Assembly (NCBI RefSeq): GCF_900100735.1
Contig: NZ_FNCJ01000036.1
Location: 1-45,179 of the forward strand
DNA length: 45,179 bases
Source of the DNA: Paraburkholderia phenazinium
GTDB lineage: Bacteria > Pseudomonadota > Gammaproteobacteria > Burkholderiales > Burkholderiaceae
Direction: 5' to 3'
Shown here: one piece after another, positions 17,576 through 26,413 of the stretch
Layout of the letters: every line of letters starts with the position of its first letter
How positions within the stretch are numbered: the stretch's first letter is position 1
Notes under the pieces: generated by a model
Told to the model about the DNA's origin: nothing
Seen by the model: only the letters and a program-made list of their open reading frames with translations
Database searches by the model: none
Made by a program: the position numbers and the translations under genes

Positions 17576-18685
17576 ATGCAAAAGTCACCCTCCCGTCTGC
17601 TCGAACTCGATTTCTTCCGCGGACTGGTCCTGTTGATCATCGTGGTCGACCACATCGGCGGCAGCATCCTCTCGCGTGTCACGCTGCACGCCTACGCGTT
17701 ATGCGACGCCGCCGAGGTGTTCGTGTTCCTTGGCGGCTTCGCCACCGCAACGGCCTACGCCACGCTCGCCGAACGGCGCACCGAGGCGGCCGCGCGCCAC
17801 CGCTTCCTGCGGCGCTCGCTCGAAATCTATCGCGCGTTCCTTGTCACGGCCGGCTTGATGCTCGCGGTCAGCGCGGTGCTGATCGCCTTCAGCATCGACG
17901 CGCCGAACCTGACCACCGCCGATCTCGAAGACTTCATGGATGCGCCACTCGCCGCGTTGCGCGACATTCTGTTGTTCCGGCGTCAGCCCTATCTCGCCTC
18001 CGTGCTGCCCATGTATGCGTTCTTCGCGCTGTGCGTGCCGCTGGTTTTGCCGCTCGCGCGCCGCCGGCCGTGGTGGCTGCTGGCCGGCAGCGTCGCGCTG
18101 TGGGCTGTCGCGCCCGCGGTGAGTGCGTATTTGCCGGCGGTCGAAGACACGCAATGGGACTTCAATCCGCTCGCCTGGCAACTGCTGTTCGTGCTCGGAG
18201 TGCTGACGCGCTGCCAGCCGGTCTATCAGAAGATCAGCGCGCACCGGGCGGGATGGCTGGTCAGCGTGCTGGCCTTTGGCGTCGTCGTGGGCGCCGCTTA
18301 CTACAAGCTGTTTATCGAACACACGCCGCTCGACGCGAGCTACAAGCAGAATCTGTCCTGGCTACGGGCGGGCAATTTCCTCGCGATTGCGTGGCTCGTC
18401 GCCAACCTGATCCGGCTCGGCTGGGTGAAGAAGCTCGCGCAATGGCTGCCGTGGGTCGGCATGATCGGCCGCAAGGGGCTGCTGTGCTTCGTGGCGGGAG
18501 CGGTGATCTCGCTGGTCGCCGATTCGCTGCTATATACCGCAACCGACGGCTATCTCGACATCCCGCTCGGGCTCGTCACCGATGCTGCGGCCATTGGCGC
18601 GTTGTTCGTGGCCGCTCGTCTGGCCGAGCCGGTTAAACGCTTGATGAGCTTGCGCGCCCGGAGGACGGGCAGCGTGTCCAGCTAG
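17576..18685 (+). CDS. OpgC-domain membrane acyltransferase
   Basis: 369 residues with about ten membrane segments. The N-terminus LLELDFFRGLVLLIIVVDHIG and the segment FVFLGGFATATAY are the hallmark of OpgC-domain proteins (acyltransferase-3-like), which in enterobacteria add succinyl groups to periplasmic glucans. The real acceptor here is unknown; no glucan synthesis genes (opgG/H) are in the window. There is no clear ribosome site before the ATG, but the start fits the family. The next gene, a secreted esterase, starts 90 bp downstream; an acylation/deacylation pair is possible but speculative. Confidence 0.85.
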   Translation: MQKSPSRLLELDFFRGLVLLIIVVDHIGGSILSRVTLHAYALCDAAEVFVFLGGFATATAYATLAERRTEAAARHRFLRRSLEIYRAFLVTAGLMLAVSAVLIAFSIDAPNLTTADLEDFMDAPLAALRDILLFRRQPYLASVLPMYAFFALCVPLVLPLARRRPWWLLAGSVALWAVAPAVSAYLPAVEDTQWDFNPLAWQLLFVLGVLTRCQPVYQKISAHRAGWLVSVLAFGVVVGAAYYKLFIEHTPLDASYKQNLSWLRAGNFLAIAWLVANLIRLGWVKKLAQWLPWVGMIGRKGLLCFVAGAVISLVADSLLYTATDGYLDIPLGLVTDAAAIGALFVAARLAEPVKRLMSLRARRTGSVSS

Positions 18686-18775
18686 CGGCGGAGGTTATTG
18701 ACCCGTAAGGCCAAGCCCAGCCGCATCATTAGCCACACCAGTAGCCACAGCCGAACCCGCCCACCTTTCACCGCC

Positions 18776-19732
18776 ATGTTCCGACTGTCATTTTCCGCGC
18801 CGCTGCCGTTTGCTCGTAACGCCCTGCTCGGCGCTCTCGCCGTAGCCACTACGATTGCCGGCGCCGTTGCCACCGCCGCTTCCACGTTTGCAGCGCTCGC
18901 CGTCGTCAGCACCTCTGCCCTCGCCAGCACGGTCGCCAGCCGCAGCTTCCATGCCGCCGCCCTCGAGCGCGACTGGGCCTATACCATCTATCTGCCCACC
19001 GGCTACCACGCCAACGGCGCACACTACCCGGTGCTGTATCTCCTGCACGGCAACAACGGCAACGCCAATGACTGGATCACGCAAGGCCATCTCCAGAGCA
19101 CGGCTGATGCACTTATCGCGCGCAAGGAGATCCCGCCGGTTGTGATCGTGATGCCGCAGGGCGGCACGGACTGGTACGTCGATCGCAAGGAGAAAATGGA
19201 AACCGCGTTCTTCAACGACTTGCTGCCGGAAGTCGAAACGCAATATGCCGTGGCGAATCAACGCGCTGGACGGATGATCGGCGGCGTCTCGATGGGCGGC
19301 TTCGGCGCGCTGCGCTATGCGATGACGCGGCCGGACCAGTTCTGCAGCGCCATGCTGCTCAGCCCCGCGATCTATCCGAACGAACCGCCGCTCACGTCGG
19401 CCGCACGCCGGGTCGGCGTGTTCGGCGAGTACCAGTTCGATCCGCACGTGTGGCACGCGCTCAACTACCCCGCGCAATGGGAACACTATATGAAGCGCCC
19501 GTATCGGCTGCCGATGTTCATCGGCGCCGGCGACGACGACCTGACGATCCAGGCCGACGCTTCCGTGCTCTATACCAACCTGCGTCTGGCGGGCAATCCG
19601 GCGGCGCTACGCATTATCGACGGCGCTCACACATGGGATGTCTGGAGCGCGTTGCTACCGGCGGCGTTGAAGTACACGCTGGCCTGTGCGAAACCGGCAG
19701 CGCAGGAGCCGGAGAACGCGCCGAAGCCGTAG
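18776..19732 (+). CDS. Secreted esterase D-like alpha/beta hydrolase
   Basis: 318 residues. A long hydrophobic, Ala-rich signal (about 14-50) precedes an esterase-D/antigen-85-like hydrolase: YPVLYLLHGNNGNANDW, nucleophile S172 in GVSMGGFG, and a C-terminal DGAHTWDVW carrying the likely catalytic His. It should act in the periplasm or outside the cell on acyl esters. The start is uncertain: ATG 18776 has no ribosome site, while GGAGG lies only 3 nt before an in-frame TTG at 18698 that would add 26 basic residues. It follows the OpgC-like gene closely on the same strand. Confidence 0.85.
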   Translation: MFRLSFSAPLPFARNALLGALAVATTIAGAVATAASTFAALAVVSTSALASTVASRSFHAAALERDWAYTIYLPTGYHANGAHYPVLYLLHGNNGNANDWITQGHLQSTADALIARKEIPPVVIVMPQGGTDWYVDRKEKMETAFFNDLLPEVETQYAVANQRAGRMIGGVSMGGFGALRYAMTRPDQFCSAMLLSPAIYPNEPPLTSAARRVGVFGEYQFDPHVWHALNYPAQWEHYMKRPYRLPMFIGAGDDDLTIQADASVLYTNLRLAGNPAALRIIDGAHTWDVWSALLPAALKYTLACAKPAAQEPENAPKP

Positions 19733-19799
19733 CCAAAGCAGCAGCCCAAAAGCAGCCCAAAGCGCGAACAGTCCAGCCAGAGGCCGCGTCCCCCAACCG

Positions 19800-20879
19800 C
19801 TACCGGACCCAGTCAGTCCACAGCACCATCAGCACGGTCATCAGCGCCGGACCGATAAACAGGCCTAGCAGTCCGAAGGTCTCCGCGCCACCGAGTATGC
19901 CGAACAGCACCAGGAGGAACGGCAAGCGCGTCGAGTTGCCGATGATCACCGGCCGCACGAAGTGTTCCGCGATAAACACGACGATGAAGCCGAACACGAC
20001 GAGGCCGATCGCCCACGCCACCGCCCCTTGCGCAAACAGCCAGAATGCCGAGCCGCAGAACACCAGCGGCGCACAGAACGGCAGCATGGCGGCGACGGCC
20101 GTCACAAGCCCGAGCAAGGCCGCGTGCGGCACGCCGGCCACCTCATAGGCGAGGCCCAGCAGCGCACCTTCGCCGATCCCGACCACCACCAGCCCTGCCA
20201 CCGTGCCGCGCACTGCAGCGGCCATGCGATCGAGCAACTGCGCTCCGTTCTCGCCGAAGGCACGCTGAGCCCCTTTGAGCAAGGCTCCGGACAGCCGCGG
20301 TCCCGCCTGGAAAATCACGAACAACGTCACCAGCATGAAGCCGAACACCATCAGCCCACGCACCGCCCGCGCACCGAAATGGCGGCCGAAGGTCATCACG
20401 GCTTCGCCGTGCAACCCCTTCATGGCGGGCGATTCGCGCAGCGGCTGGGCGAGGTTGGCCTGCCACCACGCCGTGACCTGCTGCGCGCCGAACGGCAGGC
20501 GCTGAACGATACCAGGCATGGCGATGCCGTTTTCCTGCACGCCCTTGAACCATTCCAGCAGATCGTGCGCTTCATGGCTGGCCTGGCCGATCCCCAACGC
20601 AACCGGCAACACCACCAGCAAGGCAATCGCAAGCGTCAGAATGGCCGCGATCCATGTCGTACGCCCCCGCAACCAGGTGTGATCCTCGATTTTGTGTAGC
20701 AACGGCCACAGCGCGATCGCAATCACGCAGGCCCAGCCGACCGCCGGCAGGAAATCGCGGATGATCCACAAGGCCAGCAGCACCAGACCGGCATACAGCA
20801 CGGCGGAGGCCACCCTTTGCATTTTCTGGCGGCTCGGCGAATCGGGTTCGGGGGATGCGGCGGGCGGACGTGTGACCAT
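19800..20879 (-). CDS. AI-2E family transporter (TqsA/YdiK-type)
   Basis: 359 residues, about eight membrane segments. The arrangement is typical of the AI-2E transporter (UPF0118) family: a hydrophobic pair near the N-terminus (AVLYAGLVLLALWIIRDFL), a middle amphipathic part, and a C-terminal half with LPFLLVLFGILGGAETFGLLGLFIGP cut into several helices. Start at ATG 20879, with AGAGG just before it. Members export autoinducer-2, peptides or Na+; the name does not prove AI-2 transport. Convergent with the esterase gene, with no obvious terminator in the 67-bp gap. Confidence 0.9.
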   Translation of the reverse strand: MVTRPPAASPEPDSPSRQKMQRVASAVLYAGLVLLALWIIRDFLPAVGWACVIAIALWPLLHKIEDHTWLRGRTTWIAAILTLAIALLVVLPVALGIGQASHEAHDLLEWFKGVQENGIAMPGIVQRLPFGAQQVTAWWQANLAQPLRESPAMKGLHGEAVMTFGRHFGARAVRGLMVFGFMLVTLFVIFQAGPRLSGALLKGAQRAFGENGAQLLDRMAAAVRGTVAGLVVVGIGEGALLGLAYEVAGVPHAALLGLVTAVAAMLPFCAPLVFCGSAFWLFAQGAVAWAIGLVVFGFIVVFIAEHFVRPVIIGNSTRLPFLLVLFGILGGAETFGLLGLFIGPALMTVLMVLWTDWVR

Positions 20880-21216
20880 GTGACCTCTAGAAAATATGTG
20901 CACGAGCCGACCGGAAAAACGCAAACCAGATACACTAGCCCCGGCTCGGCTCTTTAATGTTCACATCTTAAAGGAAGCGGCCGCGCCCTCCCGCTTGGGC
21001 CCCTCGGACGTCGCGCTGCAGTCAACACTGCGTTGCAAAAAAACGCTCTATACCAAAATTAGACACCGCCCCATCCCGCAAACCCGCGTCGTTTCGTCCC
21101 ACTACTAAAGTCAAGTTTCATTGTTGCTGTTTCGAGAACAGTGTTTCAACTGGCGCACAATGGCTCTCAGGCCCGCACAGGAATACATTCGGCACACCAC
21201 ATATACGGAGCCGACG
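20880..21216. other. 337-bp gap, divergent promoters
   Basis: Nothing coding that I can support. It should contain promoters for the AI-2E transporter gene (minus) and the DUF3331-like gene (plus). AT-rich patches occur at 20885-20900 and 21040-21125. Confidence 0.4.
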
Positions 21217-21516
21217 ATGAAGACCATAGAGTCCTTCCCCCTTGACGGTGCCAATGGCGTACGCATCGAGATTCTCGAGCGCTCCGACACGACGCTGGTG
21301 ATCCGCTGGGTCGAGCCGGGACGCTGTCACTACGGCGAGCAGCGCTGGCGCCGACGCTCCGCGCATACGTCCGGCACTTGCGCAGTCTCACGCCGCAAGA
21401 TCCGTCGCGGCGACGCGGTGTTCAAGCCGGCCGAACGCCCGGCGCCGTCGAATGCGTCTGCGATGATTTCAGTCGAAACCTTGTGCAGTCTGGTTGGGGA
21501 ATTGCAAGCGGCATAA
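21217..21516 (+). CDS. DUF3331-like small protein
   Basis: 99 residues, cytosolic, basic. The segment RIEILERSDTTLVIRWVEPG, followed by HYGEQRWRRRSAHTSGTCAV, matches my memory of DUF3331, a family known mainly from Burkholderia and relatives with no assigned function. The conserved part looks like a small beta-rich domain with a Cys (SGTCAVS). GGAG lies 7 nt before the ATG. It is alone on its strand and convergent with the carnitine operon; a GCCGGC inverted repeat at 21517-21535 separates them. No function is proposed. Confidence 0.65.
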   Translation: MKTIESFPLDGANGVRIEILERSDTTLVIRWVEPGRCHYGEQRWRRRSAHTSGTCAVSRRKIRRGDAVFKPAERPAPSNASAMISVETLCSLVGELQAA

Positions 21517-21538
21517 GCCGGCATCGTCAGCCGGCCAT

Positions 21539-22480
21539 TCAGTCAGTTTGCGGGCGCGCGGCGTCCAGCAAAAAGCGGCATACGGTGTCGTGCAAATATT
21601 GCACGGCGGGGCTGGTCGCCAAGGCGCGCCAGCAACCATGCACGAGTCCTTTGCCTATCCAGATCCGAGCGCGCCCGCCGGCCACATGAATTCGTTCTGC
21701 GAAAACACGCGCATCATCGCGTAGCGGGTCGTGCTCGACGCCGATCGCTAACGTCGCAGGCAGGCCATCGAAGCGCTGCGCATGAAGCGGCAAGGTCCAA
21801 GGCGGCAGCAGTGCGTCGCCCCAGTACAGATGCCGGAATGCATGGACGTCTGCTAGCGTGAGCATCGGCGCATGCGCTTCGGTGTCACGGGCCGGTAGCT
21901 GCGGTTCGGCGCCCAGCATCGGATAGATCAGCGCCATGCCGCGCACCTCGTCAATCCCACGATCCCGCAGGACCATCGCGACGCTTGCCGCTAGATTGCC
22001 ACCGGCGCTGTCACCGGCCAGCAGTAACGGCGCAGGTAACGATGCAAAAGGCAAACGGCCCGCGAGCGCTGCAAGCGCGACCTCCAGGCAGTCGTCATGC
22101 GCCGCCGGCGCGCGATGCTCAGGCGCAAGCCGGTAATCCACTGCGATCACGCATAAGCCGGTATCCGCAGCAAGCCGCGCTGTCACGATCTCGTGACTAT
22201 CCAGCGAACCCACCACAAAGCCGCCGCCGTGAAAGTACAGTACGGTGCCGCGTGTCGCTTGCCGGTCTATGGGCCGGTATAGACGCAGCGCGATTGCGTG
22301 ACCGGCGTGCGAACGCAAACACGTGTTCTCGACATGCAGACCCGCCGGTAACGGTGGAGTGAACGCAGCCGCATAGCGATCGTAGATCGCGCGCTGCTGC
22401 GCGACCGGCAGCGTTGCCGTATTGGCGGGATAGACCGCCTCGGTCTGCGCGACGAAAGCGGCAATCTCAGGCTCAAGCAT
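21539..22480 (-). CDS. hocS: Alpha/beta hydrolase, probable short-chain acylcarnitine hydrolase
   Basis: 313 residues of the hormone-sensitive-lipase family: oxyanion motif HGGGF (84-88) and nucleophile S158 in GDSAGG. There is no signal peptide, so it is cytosolic. Its place at the 3' end of a caiX-cdhC-cdhA-cdhB run is the same as that of the acylcarnitine hydrolase HocS in Pseudomonas aeruginosa, which frees carnitine from short-chain acylcarnitines. The symbol rests on this order, not on a computed alignment. The gap to the thioesterase gene is 42 bp. Confidence 0.75.
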   Translation of the reverse strand: MLEPEIAAFVAQTEAVYPANTATLPVAQQRAIYDRYAAAFTPPLPAGLHVENTCLRSHAGHAIALRLYRPIDRQATRGTVLYFHGGGFVVGSLDSHEIVTARLAADTGLCVIAVDYRLAPEHRAPAAHDDCLEVALAALAGRLPFASLPAPLLLAGDSAGGNLAASVAMVLRDRGIDEVRGMALIYPMLGAEPQLPARDTEAHAPMLTLADVHAFRHLYWGDALLPPWTLPLHAQRFDGLPATLAIGVEHDPLRDDARVFAERIHVAGGRARIWIGKGLVHGCWRALATSPAVQYLHDTVCRFLLDAARPQTD

Positions 22481-22522
22481 CGTGCCGCTCCTCGCGCTTC
22501 TCCGGCAGCCTTTGTGGCCCGC

Positions 22523-23014
22523 TCATCCGCGCGTCGTTGGCGGCAAACCGATCAGCCGCCCAGCCCACGCCGCGGCAGGCAGCGCCGCATGCGAGCGTGC
22601 GAGCTGGTCGACGCGCTCAGCGACGTCCTCGTCGAAGGCGACCGAACGCGGGCCGCTGGTGTCGACATGCAGCAGCATCTGCTCGCTCGCCGCCACCGGT
22701 TCCGCGCCGCTGTCGGCAAACATCTCAAGGTAGATATGCAGACGCTTGGCGTCATGTGCCAGCAAGCGCATTTCGACGCGCGCCTGGGCGCCCTCCTTGA
22801 TCTCGTGCAGATAGTTGATATGCGCTTCGAGCGTGTAGATAGAACGGCCACGCTCACGGCGAACCGCATCCGGCAGACCGATCTGATCGATCAGCGCATC
22901 GGTCGCGAAGCTGAAAATCAGCATATAGAACGCGTCACGCAGATGGCCGTTGTAGTCCACCCACTCGGCGCGCACAGTGTCGTGGTACGCCGGCAGCGGT
23001 AAGGTGTGCGACAT
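22523..23014 (-). CDS. cdhB: Hot-dog thioesterase of carnitine catabolism
   Basis: 163 residues of the 4-hydroxybenzoyl-CoA thioesterase (hot-dog) type. The early motif AEWVDYNGHLRDAFYML holds the catalytic acid position of the fold. In Pseudomonas the equivalent gene (cdhB) lies beside the carnitine dehydrogenase, and in some species the two are fused. It probably hydrolyses betainyl-CoA, formed when dehydrocarnitine is cleaved with acetyl-CoA, to give glycine betaine. I start at ATG 23014; the frame stays open upstream but is not supported by family length. Fourth gene of the operon. Confidence 0.82.
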   Translation of the reverse strand: MSHTLPLPAYHDTVRAEWVDYNGHLRDAFYMLIFSFATDALIDQIGLPDAVRRERGRSIYTLEAHINYLHEIKEGAQARVEMRLLAHDAKRLHIYLEMFADSGAEPVAASEQMLLHVDTSGPRSVAFDEDVAERVDQLARSHAALPAAAWAGRLIGLPPTTRG

Positions 23015-23130
23015 GTTCAGGCATCTCCCTGGTTCGTGGCGGCTGCTTGCTTGCGCTAGCGTACCCTGCTTCAGTCGCTGGCACATCACGACATGTATCG
23101 TGCCGCGTAACGACGTGCAGGGTAGCAGAG

Positions 23131-24096
23131 TCAATCCTCCGGACGCAGGCCGTGACGCGCCTTGGTCTCGCCAATCGCCGCAAGCACGCTGGTAATGCAC
23201 TCGTCACGATAGCGCTCGAGTTCCTTGATCGAGCGCGGTCCCACCTGTTCAGCCGTGCCATCCACTACGCAGTCGATCAATTCGTCGGTCAGCTTCGGCG
23301 CCACCAGTTTGGTCCACGGCAGCTCCAACGCGGGACCGAACTGCTGCATGAAGTGACGCATGCCCGCATCGCCACCCGCCAAAGTGTAGGTCAGGAAGGT
23401 GCCCATGAACGACCAGCGGATACCCGCGCCGAAGCGGATCGCATCGTCGATCTCGCCGGTGGTGGCTACACCTTCGTTGACCAGATGCAGAGCCTCGCGC
23501 CATAGTGCTTCGAGCAGGCGGTCGGCGATAAAGCCCGGCACTTCCTTGCGCACCCGCAGCGGCCGCATGCCGAGCGATCGGTAGATTGTCATGGCCGCTT
23601 CGATGCTCGCCGGGGCGGTGCGCTCGCCGCCTAGCACTTCGACGAGCGGCAACAGATAAACCGGGTTGAACGGATGACCCACCACGCAGCGCTCAGGGTG
23701 AACGGCGCGTGCATAGAAGTCGCTCGGCAACAAACCCGAGGTGGACGAGCCAATGATCGCATCCGGTTTTGCGGCGCGGCTGATCTGCTCGTGCAAGGCC
23801 AGTTTCAGTTCTTCGCGTTCAGGCGCGCTTTCCTGAATGAAGTCGGCGTGCGCCACGCACTCCTCGATGGTGCTAACGAAGCGCAGGCGCTCCTGCGACG
23901 CCCCCGGCGCCAACCCCACCCGCTCCAGCGCCGGCCATGCGTTTGCGACGTTGTCGCGCAACTGCTTCCCGGCGCCGGGCGCCGGGTCCCATGCGACCAC
24001 ATCCAGCCCGTGGGCAAGCGCGCGCGCCACCCAGCCGCTGCCGATCACGCCTGCCCCGATTGCTGCAAATGTCTTGATATCGACGATCACTGCCAT
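23131..24096 (-). CDS. cdhA: L-carnitine 3-dehydrogenase
   Basis: 321 residues of the 3-hydroxyacyl-CoA dehydrogenase family. A Rossmann motif GAGVIG (14-19) binds NAD+, and the segments SSTSGLLPSDF and VVGHPFNPVYLLPLVEVLGG match carnitine dehydrogenases. It oxidises L-carnitine to 3-dehydrocarnitine in the cytosol. AAGGA lies about 10 nt before the ATG. It is flanked by the cleavage enzyme gene and the thioesterase gene in operon order, which is the best evidence against a fatty-acid role. Confidence 0.9.
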   Translation of the reverse strand: MAVIVDIKTFAAIGAGVIGSGWVARALAHGLDVVAWDPAPGAGKQLRDNVANAWPALERVGLAPGASQERLRFVSTIEECVAHADFIQESAPEREELKLALHEQISRAAKPDAIIGSSTSGLLPSDFYARAVHPERCVVGHPFNPVYLLPLVEVLGGERTAPASIEAAMTIYRSLGMRPLRVRKEVPGFIADRLLEALWREALHLVNEGVATTGEIDDAIRFGAGIRWSFMGTFLTYTLAGGDAGMRHFMQQFGPALELPWTKLVAPKLTDELIDCVVDGTAEQVGPRSIKELERYRDECITSVLAAIGETKARHGLRPED

Positions 24097-24136
24097 TGCT
24101 GACGATCCTTTGCGAAGAGCTTTGAGTGGTGCATCT

Positions 24137-25066
24137 TTATGCGAACTGTTCGACCGCGCGGCGTTCCAGTTGTCGTTCGCCGCGCGCCGGCAAGCCGAGC
24201 TTCTTGCGCCCTTCGGCGGGCGTCAGTGCCCTGCCGCCGAGCCGCTCGATAATCTCGACCGCGCGCTGCACCAGCGTGCCATTGGTGGCGTGCACACCCT
24301 TATCGAGCCAGATGTTGTCTTCGAGACCGACCCGCACATGGCCGCCGAGCAGCATGGCCTGCGCGACCATCGGCATCTGCATGCGGCCGATGCCGAAGCC
24401 GGCCCAATGCGCACCGGGCGGCAGATTGTCGGCCATGGCCTTCATGGTCGTCGTATCGGCCGGCGCGCCCCACGGGATGCCGAGGCAAATCTGAAACAGC
24501 GGCGGCGCATCGAGGAGTCCTTCCTTGACCAACTGCTTCGCAAACCACAGATGCCCCGTATCGAAGATCTCCAGTTCCGGCTTTACGCCGAGTTCCTGGA
24601 TGCGCTTCGCGCCCGCTCGCAGTTGAGCCGGCGTCGACACGTAGATATAGTCGCCATCGCCGAAATTGAGTGTGCCACAGTCCAGCGTGCATATCTCCGG
24701 CAGCAACTCCTCGACGTGCGCGAGACGCGTGAGGCCACCCACCAGATCGGTGCCCGCGCCAAAGCGCATCGGGTCCTCGCCGGGGCCGATCTCCAGATCG
24801 CCCCCCATGCCGGCGGTGAGGTTGATGATGACGTCCGTTTCCGACGAGCGGATACGGTCCACGACTTCCCGATATAGATTCGGGTCGCGGCTGCCGCGTC
24901 CCGTGTGCGGATCGCGCACGTGACAGTGCGCAACGGTCGCGCCGGCCCGAGCCGCTTCGATGGCGGCTTCGGCAATCTGCTTCGGCGTCACCGGAATGGC
25001 CGGATGTTTGCCGACTGTGTCGCCTGCCCCAGTGACTGCGCAGGTCACAATGACTTCATGGTTCAT
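24137..25066 (-). CDS. cdhC: Dehydrocarnitine cleavage enzyme (BKACE/DUF849)
   Basis: 309 residues of the beta-keto acid cleavage enzyme family. The zinc ligands H47 and H49 in AHCHVRD and E249 in GLEDNIWL are visible in a TIM-barrel layout. BKACE enzymes split a beta-keto acid with acetyl-CoA; here the partner is 3-dehydrocarnitine, giving acetoacetate and betainyl-CoA. I start at ATG 25066 (MNHEVIVTCAVTGAG), as in the family; AGGA lies 11 nt upstream. It is separated from cdhA by 40 bp and from the broken caiX by 68 bp. Confidence 0.9.
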   Translation of the reverse strand: MNHEVIVTCAVTGAGDTVGKHPAIPVTPKQIAEAAIEAARAGATVAHCHVRDPHTGRGSRDPNLYREVVDRIRSSETDVIINLTAGMGGDLEIGPGEDPMRFGAGTDLVGGLTRLAHVEELLPEICTLDCGTLNFGDGDYIYVSTPAQLRAGAKRIQELGVKPELEIFDTGHLWFAKQLVKEGLLDAPPLFQICLGIPWGAPADTTTMKAMADNLPPGAHWAGFGIGRMQMPMVAQAMLLGGHVRVGLEDNIWLDKGVHATNGTLVQRAVEIIERLGGRALTPAEGRKKLGLPARGERQLERRAVEQFA

Positions 25067-25134
25067 GCTTGCGAATTCCTGTTGGTTCGTTATGCTTATC
25101 AGACTACTTCTCACCTCGCCGGCGCGAAGCCAGG

Positions 25135-26112
25135 TCACAGACCGAGGTATGCCTTGACCGCCGGCAAACTGTCCTTGCCGTCATAGGTTTTCACACCCGC
25201 CAGCCACGCATCGAGCACCTGAGGATTCTTCTTCAGATAGTCCTTGGCCGCATCGGCGGGTTTTTCCTTGTTCATCACCGACTGCATGACCACGTTTTCA
25301 AGCTGCGTCGTAAAGCGCAGGTTGCTCACCAGCTTGCCCGCGTTCGGGCAACGCGTCAGGAAGTCCGGCGAAGTGAGGGTGTAGACGCGCGCCTCGCCAT
25401 CGTTGGGACCGAACACGCCATCGCTGCCGGTCAGATACTTCATGTCGATGGTGATGTTCATCGGATGCGGCTCTCACCCGAGAAACACCACCCACTTCTT
25501 GTCGCGCACGGCGCGATCCACGGTCACCAGCATGCCGGCTTCGCTCGACTCGATCAGCTTGAAGCCGCCGAGGCTAAACTGATTGGTCGCGATCATTTTC
25601 TGGATCGCCGCGTTGGCGCTGCTGCCAGGCTCGATACCGTAGATCTTGCCGTCGAGTTCGGCGCGATGTTTGGCGATATCCGCAAACGTCTTCAGGCCCG
25701 CGTCGTATTCATAGGTGGGCACGGCAAAGGTTGCCTTGGCGCCGGTCAGGTTCGGCGTCTGCAGCACGTTGATCGCCTTGGCGTCGACAAACGGTGCGAT
25801 GGCCGTCTCCTGCACCGGCCACCAGTAACCGAGCGAGACGTCGAGTTGTCTGGTCTTGAGCCCGGCGAACGAAATGGGCACGGACGCAACCGTCGTCACC
25901 GGTTGATAGCCGAGCCCTTCGAAGACGGTGGAGGCGAGCGCGGTGGTCGACGTGATATCGGTCCAGCCGATATCGGCAAAGCGCACGGCGCGGCAGGACT
26001 GCGGGTCTTGCGCAAAGGCCGGCTGAGGGAAAGCAAGTGCAGCGACCGCGGTGGCGACAGTCGCAACCGCAGCGGCAAGACAGACGGACAAGGCTTTGAC
26101 GCTGGACTTCAT
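25135..26112 (-). pseudogene. caiX: Carnitine-binding protein gene interrupted by a TGA stop
   Basis: A glycine betaine/carnitine-type periplasmic binding protein with a Sec signal ending PQPAFA. The frame is open from 26112 to 25135 except for one TGA (25474-25476) at codon 213 of 326. It reads FLG-stop-EPHPMN, where the intact paralogue at 31553 has FLAWEPHLMN, so TGG (Trp) has become TGA with no frameshift. In this family the Trp is part of the aromatic cage that holds the quaternary amine. The rest of the protein is undamaged up to its normal end, which suggests a recent loss, a sequencing error or readthrough. First gene of the cdh operon, with a strong ribosome site. Confidence 0.85.
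25474..25476 (-). other. In-frame TGA in place of a conserved Trp codon in caiX
   Basis: The coding strand reads GGG-TGA-GAG. Both halves of the gene are in one frame (651 nt apart, a multiple of three), so a single G-to-A change in TGG explains the break. There is no obvious stem-loop right after it that would suggest selenocysteine insertion. Confidence 0.85.
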
Positions 26113-26413
26113 GAGGTTCCCCCTTTTTGGACACGTATCACTGCGGGTTTCGCATCAGGCCACAAAGCGTGCGGCCAACCGGATATCTGGACTGCGTGGT
26201 GTGATGTAAAGGTACAAGTGCATATTCTGTGCAAAGCGACCGTCAGCGACCCGTTCTTGCTTCCCCGCGACCATGAGGGAAAACCAGCATGGCCGCCGGT
26301 GCGGTGCAGCATTGCCCCGCAAGCGAATATTGGCGCGCCTTGCCGGCTCGGGCGCCGCTTGTTACGCTTTTGCGCGTCCCTCGAACCGCAGGCCCTCCCC
26401 GAGCCGCCGCACG
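26113..26413. other. 301-bp divergent promoter region between caiX and cdhR
   Basis: No gene is seen. It should contain the CdhR-controlled promoter of the carnitine operon (minus) and that of cdhR (plus). The caiX start has a GGGGGAACC ribosome site. I cannot point to a convincing AraC-type half-site pair by eye. Confidence 0.45.

Noticed and set aside
21517..21535. GCCGGC inverted repeat between the DUF3331-like and hydrolase genes as a terminator
   Set aside because: Only a 6-bp stem with self-complementary arms and no T run; too weak to call.
25474..25476. Selenocysteine at the caiX TGA
   Set aside because: The homologous residue is Trp, not Cys, and no hairpin of the right kind follows the codon.
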